Assembly: GCA_002696685.1 (NCBI GenBank)
Contig: NZSI01000026.1
Coordinates: 21,143-32,505, forward strand
Length of the DNA stretch: 11,363 nucleotides
Source of the DNA: Chloroflexota bacterium
GTDB lineage: Bacteria > Chloroflexota > Dehalococcoidia > SAR202 > UBA826
Direction of reading: 5' to 3'
Both the position numbers and the translations under genes were made by a program. Each line of letters begins with the position of its first letter. Within the stretch, counting starts at the first letter, position 1. Positions 1 to 6,661 of the stretch are shown here, piece by piece. The notes beneath the pieces were generated by a model. That model searched no databases. It saw nothing but the letters and a program-made list of their open reading frames with translations, and was not told the origin of the DNA.

Positions 1-142
1 GGAATAATTTGCCGTTTTGGCCAATTGCCCTAGTGACATCAGTTTCAAAAAAGATCAGTGCCCAGAAATCTCAGTATTAAAGAACGGCTTAAAGTTCGTC
101 TGAAAAGAATATAACAATAAAAAATGATTCGTTGAGGGAAAC

Positions 143-185
143 GGATCGAAAGGGATCATTGCCACATCAAGGATCAACAAGGATC
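143..185. repeat. Four GGATC direct repeats with about helical-turn spacing
   Basis: GGATC occurs at 143-147, 153-157, 171-175 and 181-185. Start-to-start distances are 10, 18 and 10 bases, so the copies form two pairs each one helical turn apart. The second pair lies in an exact tandem duplication of a 10-base unit, CAAGGATCAA, at 168-177 and 178-187. The array ends about 75 bases before the zinc-ribbon start codon. Such phasing is what a cooperative DNA-binding protein would use, but no regulator is identified and a chance tandem duplication is possible. Confidence 0.5.
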
Positions 186-201
186 AACCAAATCTATCTT
201 A

Positions 202-225
202 TTACCCCTCCATAGAACAGGGTAA
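202..225 (+). promoter_or_regulatory. Inverted repeat in the zinc-ribbon leader with anti-Shine-Dalgarno element
   Basis: TTACCC (202-207) and GGGTAA (220-225) form a perfect 6-bp stem with a 12-base loop. The loop side carries CCTCC (207-211), which is complementary to GGAGG (249-253) in the ribosome binding site of the next gene. The two pairings share base 207 and compete for the same segment. No U-tract follows, so it is not a terminator. A function in translation control is only inferred. Confidence 0.25.
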
Positions 226-246
226 ACTGGGCATATTAGGTTATAA

Positions 247-264
247 AGGGAGGATGTTAACTTG
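247..264 (+). promoter_or_regulatory. Ribosome binding site that fixes a TTG start
   Basis: AGGGAGG (247-253) is a near-perfect Shine-Dalgarno sequence 8 bases before TTG at 262. The ATG at 254 and the ATG at 269 are both in another frame that closes quickly. The zinc-ribbon frame has a stop at 244-246 and no other start before its first CPKC, so TTG is the only workable initiation codon. Confidence 0.8.
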
Positions 265-489
265 CAAAATGAACCGGAAACTATAAATCAGTATCAGTGT
301 CCCAAGTGTCAGAATGAATCTTATGAAACGGGAGAAATACGAACTACTGGTGGAGGCTTATCAAGATTTCTTGATGTGCAGAATCAGAAATTTATACATA
401 TAACCTGTGAAAATTGCGGATACACTGAGTTCTTTAAGCGCCGAAGTGGCAAGATGGGAAATATTCTTGATATGTTCATAGGTGGCTAG
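262..489 (+). CDS. Small zinc-ribbon protein (DUF2082-like)
   Basis: This 75-residue soluble protein has two cysteine pairs, CPKC at residues 13-16 and CENC at 49-52, which together make a four-cysteine zinc ribbon. Between them is a glycine-rich turn (TTGGG, 28-32), and the tail has the GNILDMF pattern (66-72) that I associate with the 'nucleic-acid-binding Zn-ribbon' family (DUF2082/zinc_ribbon_13). The length is normal for that family. It starts at TTG with a strong Shine-Dalgarno site. There are no membrane segments. The opine-dehydrogenase-like gene follows after 26 bases, so co-transcription is likely, but I see no functional link. The molecular role of this family is not established; nucleic-acid binding is inferred from the fold. 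Confidence 0.8.
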   Translation: MQNEPETINQYQCPKCQNESYETGEIRTTGGGLSRFLDVQNQKFIHITCENCGYTEFFKRRSGKMGNILDMFIGG

Positions 490-515
490 GGCCGCAACAA
501 AGTGAGGGAAATCTA

Positions 516-1607
516 ATGTCAGGTAGAAAAGTCACAATCATGGGAGGAGGTAATACTGCTTTCTCAGTCGCTGCACGTCTTAGTCATATAGGAAATGAAA
601 TTTGTATTCTCGAGCATCCCGAATTTGCGGAGAGTGTAGATCAAATTTCAAGGACCGGGCATATCACTCTTGAGGGTGTTATGGAGAATGGACCAGCAGC
701 TATATCCCTTGTGACTCTTGATCCATCTGAAGCCCTCGCGTTCTCTGACTTGTTACTTTTGATAGTTCCGGCCTATGCTCATAGACCTTTTGCGGAGTTC
801 ACTGGTCCTTATCTCACTTCTGACCATACAGTAGTGGTTATGCCAGGGACTTTGGGATCTTTGGAATTTTCAGCACTTGCTGCGGAGTTTGGAGTTTCTG
901 ACATAACTGTGGCCGAGGTTGATACAGCTCCCTACGTGTGCCGCAAAACCTCTGAAGGGAGCGCGATTATATGGGGGGAAGTATCCTCTCTGGGATTGGG
1001 AGTTTTTCCATCAGTGAGGACGAGTAACGTCGTTTCTGATTTGAAACCTCTCTTTCCGGGAATTTCACCATATGAAGATGCACTGCAATGTGGATTGTCT
1101 TCAATGAATCCAGTTGTTCATCCGGCGGGGGTGTTGATGAATGCTGGGAGGGTTGAATATTCGAGGGGAGAATTCTATTTTTATGAGGAGGGCGTTTCAG
1201 AGAGTGTTGCAAAGGTTATAGAGGCTGTTGATGAAGAAAGGATGACTGTGGGCAGAGAACTAGGGTACGAGTTGACACCTGTCGGAAAAGCTTTCCACGA
1301 GGCTGGTTTTGGGCCACAAGGAACTCTCTGGGAGGCTATTAATGGAAGCCATATGTTGACTAGGCTCAAGGCACCTGGAACTCTGGAAAGTCGCTGGTTG
1401 ACAGAGGATATTCCCTATGGAATAGCGGCATGGAGCAAACTGGGAACTCAATATGGAGTCCAAACACCCGTCATAGACGCCTTCGTTGGTATTGGCAGTA
1501 TTGTTATGGGAATTGACGCTTGGTCAGAAGGTAGAGGGCCGAAGCAACTGGGTCTTGAAGGAATGACAAAGAAAGAGCTTAAGGAATATCTCAATACAGG
1601 TAAATGA
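516..1607 (+). CDS. NAD/NADP octopine/nopaline (opine) dehydrogenase family oxidoreductase
   Basis: Enzymes of this family join an amino acid to a 2-oxo acid by NAD(P)H-dependent reductive condensation, or run the reverse. The 363-residue protein has an N-terminal Rossmann domain with the nucleotide-binding stretch MGGGNTAF (9-16) and an acidic residue after the second strand (LEHPE, 32-36). The C-terminal part matches the helical opine-dehydrogenase domain: SSMNPVVHP (195-203) contains the conserved Asn198 and the likely catalytic His202. Length is in the family range (about 350-400). The ATG is preceded by GAGGG (504-508) at 7 bases. No signal peptide or membrane helix is seen, so it is cytosolic. 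Substrates cannot be read from the sequence, and neither a transporter nor a nicotianamine-synthase-like partner is adjacent. Distantly related 2-dehydropantoate-reductase-like enzymes are the main alternative. Confidence 0.8.
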   Translation: MSGRKVTIMGGGNTAFSVAARLSHIGNEICILEHPEFAESVDQISRTGHITLEGVMENGPAAISLVTLDPSEALAFSDLLLLIVPAYAHRPFAEFTGPYLTSDHTVVVMPGTLGSLEFSALAAEFGVSDITVAEVDTAPYVCRKTSEGSAIIWGEVSSLGLGVFPSVRTSNVVSDLKPLFPGISPYEDALQCGLSSMNPVVHPAGVLMNAGRVEYSRGEFYFYEEGVSESVAKVIEAVDEERMTVGRELGYELTPVGKAFHEAGFGPQGTLWEAINGSHMLTRLKAPGTLESRWLTEDIPYGIAAWSKLGTQYGVQTPVIDAFVGIGSIVMGIDAWSEGRGPKQLGLEGMTKKELKEYLNTGK

Positions 1608-1673
1608 GAGAAATTTATGCTGGTATATCTGAGGATTGAGAACTGATCTTCCAGATTTGTATGCATTTATCGT

Positions 1674-1702
1674 TTGACCCCTAATTATGGCGGACATATA
1701 AT
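1674..1702 (+). promoter_or_regulatory. Strong sigma-70-type promoter of the purine block
   Basis: The -35 element TTGACC (1674-1679) and the -10 element TATAAT (1697-1702) are separated by exactly 17 bases. This is five of six and six of six matches to the vegetative consensus at optimal spacing, and it is the best promoter in the window. Transcription would start near 1708-1710, about 140 bases before the annotated purF start. No Shine-Dalgarno site or gene lies between, so it most likely drives purF and the genes after it. Confidence 0.8.
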
Positions 1703-1703
1703 C

Positions 1704-1847
1704 TGGTCTGTAGTACGAAGGGTGCATTCGTAGGTCCGTGAGGTAGGTTTTGACTAACCAGATCACCAACTGGGAGATGGTTTAATTATCCCCGAAGGCC
1801 ATTATTCAGACCAACATAGGACTCAGAGTCCGATTCCCAATAGAAAA
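1704..1847 (+). promoter_or_regulatory. Structured 5' leader of purF, class unknown
   Basis: The leader has several complementary segments. TGGTCTG (1704-1710) can pair with CAGACCA (1807-1813), enclosing most of the leader. TACGAA (1714-1719) pairs with TTCGTA (1727-1732) across a 7-base loop. AACC(A) at 1756-1760 can pair either with GGTT (1746-1749) or with TGGTT (1778-1782), giving two exclusive folds. GGACT (1819-1823) pairs with AGTCC (1827-1831) just ahead of the start. No U-tract terminator is present. I could not match it to the purine, ykkC/PRPP, glutamine or THF riboswitch patterns I know. The outer pairing begins slightly upstream of the expected transcript start, and a 7-base repeat over this distance can arise by chance. 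Confidence 0.35.
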
Positions 1848-3314
1848 GTGGGAGAGACCTTCGCATCCCCGAATATCCCTGCAGACAATACTCCAATAGA
1901 GATTTCCTTGGATGAATATGATGACTCAGCACGAGAGGCGTGTGGAGTGGTGGGTGTGTATGCCAGGGGGGAAGAGGCGGCCCGAGCTGTGTTCTTCGGT
2001 CTTTATGCTTTGCAGCACAGGGGACAAGAGAGCGCTGGTATAGCTACCAGTGATGGTAGATCGATACGAGCTCATACAGAAATGGGTTTAGTCGGACAGG
2101 CTTTTCAAGAATACGACCTGTCTAGGTTGCCGGGTTACATGTCTATAGGGCACACACGATACTCTACCACCGGCTCGAGTAATATCAGTAATGCCCAGCC
2201 CATTATTTCAAAGGGTACAGGTGTGGAGATAGCTCTTGGGCACAATGGGAATGTGATCAACGCCTTAGAACTAAGAGAGGAGTTATTTGATTGGGGACTC
2301 TCATTTGAATCCACGGCAGATTCTGAAATAATTGCTCATTTAATATCTAATGCTCCTGCGGATAATTGGTCTGATCGAGCAGCGTATGCGATGCGTAGAC
2401 TTCAGGGGGCATATTCACTGGTTATAATGACTGTTGATAAACTTGTCGGAATACGAGATCCGCTGGGGGTAAGGCCTTTATGCATAGGGCGTTTAAATGG
2501 GGGTTGGGTGTTGGCTTCTGAATCTTGTGCCCTTGATCATATAGGGGCGGATTATGTCCGTGAAGTGGAGCCTGGCGAAGCTGTAGTTATTGATGATGAT
2601 GGGCTTAAGTCTGTGTACAAGAAGTCATCAAATGGATCTTTTGGCAATTGCGTCTTTGAGCAAATTTATTTTGCTAGGCCTGACAGCATTCTGGATGGTT
2701 CCCTCGTGTATTCAAGCAGGATGGCGATGGGGGCGGAACTGGCGAAAGAATTTCCAGTGGACGCTGATGTTGTTATTGGTGTCCCCGACTCGGCTACCGC
2801 TGGAGCGGTAGGTTATTCCCAGGAATCTGGAATCCCGTTCACTGAAGGTCTTGTGAAGAACAGGTATGTAGGACGCACCTTTATATTACCTGACCAGCGA
2901 CTCCGTGAATTGGGTGTTCGGCGTAAGTTAAACTACTTGCCTCAAATTCTGGAGGGAAAGAAAGTTGTGGTCGTAGACGACAGTATCGTTCGGGGTACAA
3001 CGACACCTCACGTTGTTAAACTATTGAGAAAGGGGGGAGCGAAGGAAATCCATTTGCGTATCTGCGCCCCTCCGATTATATCCCCCTGTCATTTTGGGGT
3101 TGATCTAGCCACGAAGGATGAGCTTCTGGCAGCTAACATGTCAGTGGATGAAATGTGTGATTTTTTAGAGGCTGACTCATTGGGATTTTTGAGCCCGGAG
3201 GGTTTGATGAAATCGGTTTCTGGAAATAGAAACAAGTATTGTATGGGGTGTTTTACGGGAGAATATCCAATACCTGTTCAACTCGAAATGGATAAGTTAG
3301 TTTTAGAAGCCTGA
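1848..3314 (+). CDS. purF: Amidophosphoribosyltransferase
   Basis: PurF catalyses the first committed step of purine synthesis: PRPP plus glutamine give 5-phosphoribosylamine, glutamate and pyrophosphate. The N-terminal glutaminase domain begins at the nucleophile Cys32 (EACGVVG, 30-36), which family knowledge says is exposed by propeptide removal. GHTRYSTTG (101-109) and GHNGN (131-135) are glutaminase motifs. The C-terminal phosphoribosyltransferase domain has the PRPP loop VVVVDDSIVRGTT (373-385). Four cysteines, C268, C414, C465 and C468, match the ligands of the Bacillus-type 4Fe-4S cluster. Length 488 is normal. The start is uncertain: GTG at 1848 has no clear Shine-Dalgarno site and gives a 31-residue propeptide, whereas TTG at 1908 would give 11 residues, the Bacillus length. 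PurN follows after 20 bases. Expression is probably set by the promoter at 1674-1702 and its leader. Confidence 0.96.
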   Translation: MGETFASPNIPADNTPIEISLDEYDDSAREACGVVGVYARGEEAARAVFFGLYALQHRGQESAGIATSDGRSIRAHTEMGLVGQAFQEYDLSRLPGYMSIGHTRYSTTGSSNISNAQPIISKGTGVEIALGHNGNVINALELREELFDWGLSFESTADSEIIAHLISNAPADNWSDRAAYAMRRLQGAYSLVIMTVDKLVGIRDPLGVRPLCIGRLNGGWVLASESCALDHIGADYVREVEPGEAVVIDDDGLKSVYKKSSNGSFGNCVFEQIYFARPDSILDGSLVYSSRMAMGAELAKEFPVDADVVIGVPDSATAGAVGYSQESGIPFTEGLVKNRYVGRTFILPDQRLRELGVRRKLNYLPQILEGKKVVVVDDSIVRGTTTPHVVKLLRKGGAKEIHLRICAPPIISPCHFGVDLATKDELLAANMSVDEMCDFLEADSLGFLSPEGLMKSVSGNRNKYCMGCFTGEYPIPVQLEMDKLVLEA

Positions 3315-3334
3315 GCCTTTAGGATTTAGCAAGA

Positions 3335-3964
3335 TTGCCAGATTTTTCTCAGGGTCCTATAAATTTAGGGATAATGGCTTCTCATGGGGGAACGAACCTT
3401 CAAGCCATAATGGATGCTTGTGCGACAGGGGGTATTTACGGGAGTGTAAGAGTTGTTGTAAGTAATAACTCTAGATCCAAAGCTCTTAAGAGGGCTGGGA
3501 ACGCGAGTATACCTTCCTATCATATTAGTTCTCTTACTCACTCTAGTCCGGCAGATCTCGAGCAATCCATAAAGTGTGTCATGAACCATCACAATGTGGA
3601 TTTGCTTGTATTAGCAGGCTACATGAAGAAAATCGGACCTCAACTAATTGAACATTTCCCTAACAGAATAGTTAATAGCCACCCTGCTTTGTTACCCGAC
3701 TATGGGGGCGAAGGAATGTATGGAGATTTTGTACATTCTGCTGTTATTAGAGCTGGTGAAACAGAAAGTGGTGTAACCATTCATTTGGTAGACCATCTTT
3801 ATGACCATGGGTCAATCGTTGCTCAAGCGAGAGTCCCTATTGATCCCCGAGAGACTGTGGAGTCATTGAGGGAAAAAATCCAAAAAAAAGAGCATTCGTT
3901 TTGGGTCGAAACTATAGAGAAGATCCGTATAGGTGAAATAGATTTGGATTGCGTAACAGGTTAA
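3335..3964 (+). CDS. purN: Phosphoribosylglycinamide formyltransferase
   Basis: PurN transfers a formyl group from 10-formyltetrahydrofolate to GAR, giving FGAR, the third step of purine synthesis. The phosphate-binding segment is SHGGTNLQAI (16-25), close to the usual SGxGTNLQA. The catalytic triad is visible as Asn114 and His116 in VNSHPALLP (113-121) and Asp157 in YDHG (156-159). The GGEGMYG segment (124-130) marks the PurN subgroup in which this replaces the E. coli FPG-type loop. Length 209 is typical. TTG at 3335 is chosen because the first beta strand (INLGIMAS) would be lost from the next ATG at 3374; AGGA (3321-3324) lies 10 bases upstream. It sits 20 bases after purF and shares folate dependence with PurH downstream. 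Confidence 0.94.
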   Translation: MPDFSQGPINLGIMASHGGTNLQAIMDACATGGIYGSVRVVVSNNSRSKALKRAGNASIPSYHISSLTHSSPADLEQSIKCVMNHHNVDLLVLAGYMKKIGPQLIEHFPNRIVNSHPALLPDYGGEGMYGDFVHSAVIRAGETESGVTIHLVDHLYDHGSIVAQARVPIDPRETVESLREKIQKKEHSFWVETIEKIRIGEIDLDCVTG

Positions 3965-4035
3965 AGTTCTGTTGAGTAGAGCGGGTCTGCGAAAATCTAG
4001 ATGCATGGCGTTAAATAATTCAATAGGGCAAATAA

Positions 4036-5073
4036 ATGAGTTCTCCACAGTCTGGGGCTACATATGAATCTGCAGGCGTTGACCTAGAAGCTTCTCAAAG
4101 AGTTAAAGAGCGAATAAAACAAGTCGCGAAGAAAACGTATGGACCCAATGTGTTGGGAGGTGTGGGCGGCTTCGGAGCGATGTATAAGGTTGATGGATAC
4201 AGGGATCCTGTACTTGTATCGAGTACAGACCCAGTAGGAACCAAGCTTATGGTTGCTGTTATGGCTAATAACTTTGATCAAATAGGCGTGGATCTAGTGA
4301 ACGCCTGTATAAATGATTTAATTGTCATAGGTGCAGATCCCTTATTTTTCCTAGACTATGTTGCAACTTCGAACATGGACCCCGACATTGTTGAAACTGT
4401 TGTGGTAGGGATAGCAAATGCCTGCCAAGATGTTGGCTGTGCCCTTATAGGTGGGGAGACATCCGAGATGCCGGGTGTTTTTTCAGGGGATAACTTTGAT
4501 CTTTCCGGGTTTGTTGTCGGAGCTGTGGAATCGGAACAGATGCTCAAACCGATGGAAAATATAAAAGTAGGAGACTCACTAATAGGTGTTCCGTCAAATG
4601 GCCTTCATACCAACGGATACTCTCTGGTGAGGCATGTGTTTGAACTACATGCCAATCCAGCGAGGCTTTCGGAATATTTATCGGAGTTGGGCGAGACGTT
4701 AGGAGAAGCGCTTCTTCGACCACACCCCTCCTACTACAAAATGTTAAAACCTGTTTTTCAAATGTCAAAAGGCATTGCGCATATCACTGGTGGTGGCCTA
4801 TATGAAAATATGCCCCGAATGCTACCGCCTGGGCTGGCGGCACGATTTGATGCTTCTTTATGGGAGTCTCCCGCGGTGTTTGACATTATCCGAAAACAAG
4901 GCGGGATAGATGTAGAGGAAATGTATCGTGTCTATAACATGGGGCTAGGGATGGTAGTTGTATGCGATCCTGATGAAGTGAATGCTATTCTAGCTAGTGT
5001 GGAAGGATCTGTGTTTGCCGGCGAGGTGATAGTGGAAATGGGGGGTGGTCGTGTGTTGATTGATAACAAATGA
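4036..5073 (+). CDS. purM: Phosphoribosylformylglycinamidine cyclo-ligase (AIR synthetase)
   Basis: PurM uses ATP to close the imidazole ring of FGAM, giving AIR, the fifth step of purine synthesis. The 345-residue protein has the expected order: the YESAGVDLEAS N-terminus (10-20), STDPVGTK (63-70) for ATP and metal, DLVNACINDL (86-95), and GGETSEMPG (139-147). The second half carries NGLHTNGYSLVR and ITGGGLYENMPR. Length matches the family (about 340-350). ATG 4036 has TAGGG (4024-4028) 7 bases upstream. A 71-base gap after purN holds no terminator that I can see, so it is probably in the same transcript. Its first 21 initiation-region bases closely resemble those of the nicotinate phosphoribosyltransferase gene (see findings). 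Confidence 0.96.
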   Translation: MSSPQSGATYESAGVDLEASQRVKERIKQVAKKTYGPNVLGGVGGFGAMYKVDGYRDPVLVSSTDPVGTKLMVAVMANNFDQIGVDLVNACINDLIVIGADPLFFLDYVATSNMDPDIVETVVVGIANACQDVGCALIGGETSEMPGVFSGDNFDLSGFVVGAVESEQMLKPMENIKVGDSLIGVPSNGLHTNGYSLVRHVFELHANPARLSEYLSELGETLGEALLRPHPSYYKMLKPVFQMSKGIAHITGGGLYENMPRMLPPGLAARFDASLWESPAVFDIIRKQGGIDVEEMYRVYNMGLGMVVVCDPDEVNAILASVEGSVFAGEVIVEMGGGRVLIDNK

Positions 5074-5109
5074 GGCCATTTATACATAAGGGGAATACGG
5101 AGCATATGG

Positions 5110-6633
5110 ATGAAAGCGCTTATAAGCGTTTATAACAAGTCAGGAATAGAAGATTTCGGTGATTTGCTGGATAGGTCTGGATTTGACCTAATTAGCACAG
5201 GAGGGACGTATGATGCCCTTTCCAGCTCGGGCATTAAGGTAACCCAAATATCTGACGTAACTGGTTCCCCTGAGATCCTTGATGGAAGGGTCAAGACTTT
5301 GCATCCCACCATTCACGGGGGAATTTTAGGGCGACGGGATTTGGAAGATCATCGCTCACAGATGTCAGAATTTGGTATTGATAATATAGATGTGGTTGTT
5401 GTTAACCTCTATCCATTTGTGGAAACGGTGCTAAACCCGGATTCAACTCTGGAGGATGGTTTAGAGAACATAGACATAGGTGGTCCTACTATGCTTCGGG
5501 CGGCTGCAAAAAACTACCCCGACGTGTTAGTGGTTGTGGATCCTTCTGACTATGCTTGGATCGGGGAACGGTTGCTGAGTGGAGGTTCTATCTCTGAATC
5601 AGAGCGAAAGAAATTGGCCCTCAAGGCATTTCAACATGTCTCATTCTATGACTCCGCAATAGCGACATGGCTTAACGATGAAACACCTTTAGATGCTGCT
5701 GAGTTCACAGCGGCGTATAGCAAACTTGACGATTTGCGCTATGGAGAGAATCCTCATCAATCAGGTGCTGTTTATGCCAGTGTATTGGGATCAGGCGGGA
5801 TAGTTCGTGCTGAACGGCTGCATGGGTTGCCTATGTCATATACCAATGTATTGGATGCGGATGGAGCCTGGACATCCGTAACAGATTTTAATGATAGTGC
5901 ATGTGTAATCGTCAAGCATACAAATCCCTGCGGAATTGCTCTTGATAACCAACAGGCTCTGGCTTACGAAAAAGCCTTTCAAGGTGACAGCGTGTCTGCA
6001 TATGGGGGGATTGTTGCTTTCAATCGGAATTTGGAGATGGAAACTGCAGAAGCGATGCGTGGGGTTCTATTTGACATAATCATTGCACCTTCATATGAAG
6101 AAGATGCTTTAGAAATACTTAGGAGGCGTAAGAGAACGCGATTACTCAGAGCGGATGTGCCAACAGGCGCATTAACGGAAGTTAGTCTGAAGTCTGTGTC
6201 TGGAGGGGCTCTTTTGCAGACAATTGATAATATTAGGGAAGATAGGGGTTCTTGGAAAGTTGTTACTGAAAGGCAGCCAACCAGTAAGCAGTGGAAAGAT
6301 CTAGAATTTTCATGGAAATGCTTAAAGCATATTAAATCCAACACGATAGTTTTAGCAAAAGATAATGTGATGGTTGGTATGGGTGCAGGGCAACCTAACA
6401 GAATCGTTAGTATTCATCTTTCTCTTCGCATCGCCGGTGATAAATCTAAGGGATCAGCATTGGCATCTGATGCATTCATGCCATTTGCGGACAATATCGA
6501 GATGGCAGCGGAGGGTGGCATCACAGCCATCGCTCAGCCAGGAGGGTCTATTAGAGACGATGAGGTGATCGCAGCCGCAAATAAAGCAGGGATTGTAATG
6601 GTGTTTACTGGCGTGCGTCATTTCAACCATTAG
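5110..6633 (+). CDS. purH: Bifunctional AICAR transformylase / IMP cyclohydrolase
   Basis: PurH performs the last two steps to IMP: formylation of AICAR with 10-formyltetrahydrofolate, then cyclisation of FAICAR. The N-terminal MGS-like cyclohydrolase domain shows STGGT (29-33) and DGRVKTLHP (58-66, with Lys62). The transformylase part has GGPTMLRAAAKN (124-135), RYGENPHQ (210-217) and the catalytic pair Lys269-His270 in KHTNPCG. The C-terminus has the family ending GVRHFNH. Length 507 is normal, and both domains look intact. ATG 5110 has GGAG (5099-5102) at 7 bases; the ATG at 5106 is in another frame. It ends the purine block, 36 bases after purM, and the glycosyltransferase gene starts 28 bases later. 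Confidence 0.97.
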   Translation: MKALISVYNKSGIEDFGDLLDRSGFDLISTGGTYDALSSSGIKVTQISDVTGSPEILDGRVKTLHPTIHGGILGRRDLEDHRSQMSEFGIDNIDVVVVNLYPFVETVLNPDSTLEDGLENIDIGGPTMLRAAAKNYPDVLVVVDPSDYAWIGERLLSGGSISESERKKLALKAFQHVSFYDSAIATWLNDETPLDAAEFTAAYSKLDDLRYGENPHQSGAVYASVLGSGGIVRAERLHGLPMSYTNVLDADGAWTSVTDFNDSACVIVKHTNPCGIALDNQQALAYEKAFQGDSVSAYGGIVAFNRNLEMETAEAMRGVLFDIIIAPSYEEDALEILRRRKRTRLLRADVPTGALTEVSLKSVSGGALLQTIDNIREDRGSWKVVTERQPTSKQWKDLEFSWKCLKHIKSNTIVLAKDNVMVGMGAGQPNRIVSIHLSLRIAGDKSKGSALASDAFMPFADNIEMAAEGGITAIAQPGGSIRDDEVIAAANKAGIVMVFTGVRHFNH

Positions 6634-6661
6634 TTATCGCAGATATTGAGGATATCGGCTA

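Larger units (their letters stand above)
1..261. other. Non-coding upstream region
   Basis: No convincing gene is visible. The forward frames close early: one frame is open only over bases 3-80 and has no recognisable protein. On the reverse strand a 13-codon frame starting with ATG at base 38 runs off the window edge without a Shine-Dalgarno site, so I do not call it. The region holds four GGATC repeats (143-185) and an inverted repeat (202-225), each listed separately. A weak TATAAC (110-115) has no good -35 partner, so the promoter of the next gene is not resolved. Confidence 0.5.

Noticed and set aside
1..38. A reverse-strand ATG at 38 open to the window edge, as a divergent gene
   Set aside because: Only 13 codons are visible, a stop codon directly precedes it, and there is no Shine-Dalgarno site.
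3..80. A short forward frame that could be the tail of an upstream gene
   Set aside because: Only 25 codons, no recognisable motif, and the frame could be open by chance.
1608..1673. A rho-independent terminator after the opine dehydrogenase gene
   Set aside because: Only 3-5 bp imperfect stems and no T-run were found.
1694..1760. Resemblance of CATATAATC to the start of the guanine/adenine riboswitch core, and of GGTCCGTGAGG to the ykkC/PRPP family
   Set aside because: The first is explained by the -10 box, and the remaining conserved purine-riboswitch segments are missing. The second match is one short segment without the rest of the ykkC motif.
967..1769. Several reverse-strand open frames of 60-80 codons across the opine dehydrogenase gene and the following gap
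   Set aside because: They overlap a well-supported gene, show no recognisable family and have low-complexity Ser/Pro-rich translations typical of antisense frames.
5979..6344. A 121-codon reverse-strand frame inside purH
   Set aside because: It lies opposite an intact, conserved part of purH and has no family resemblance.
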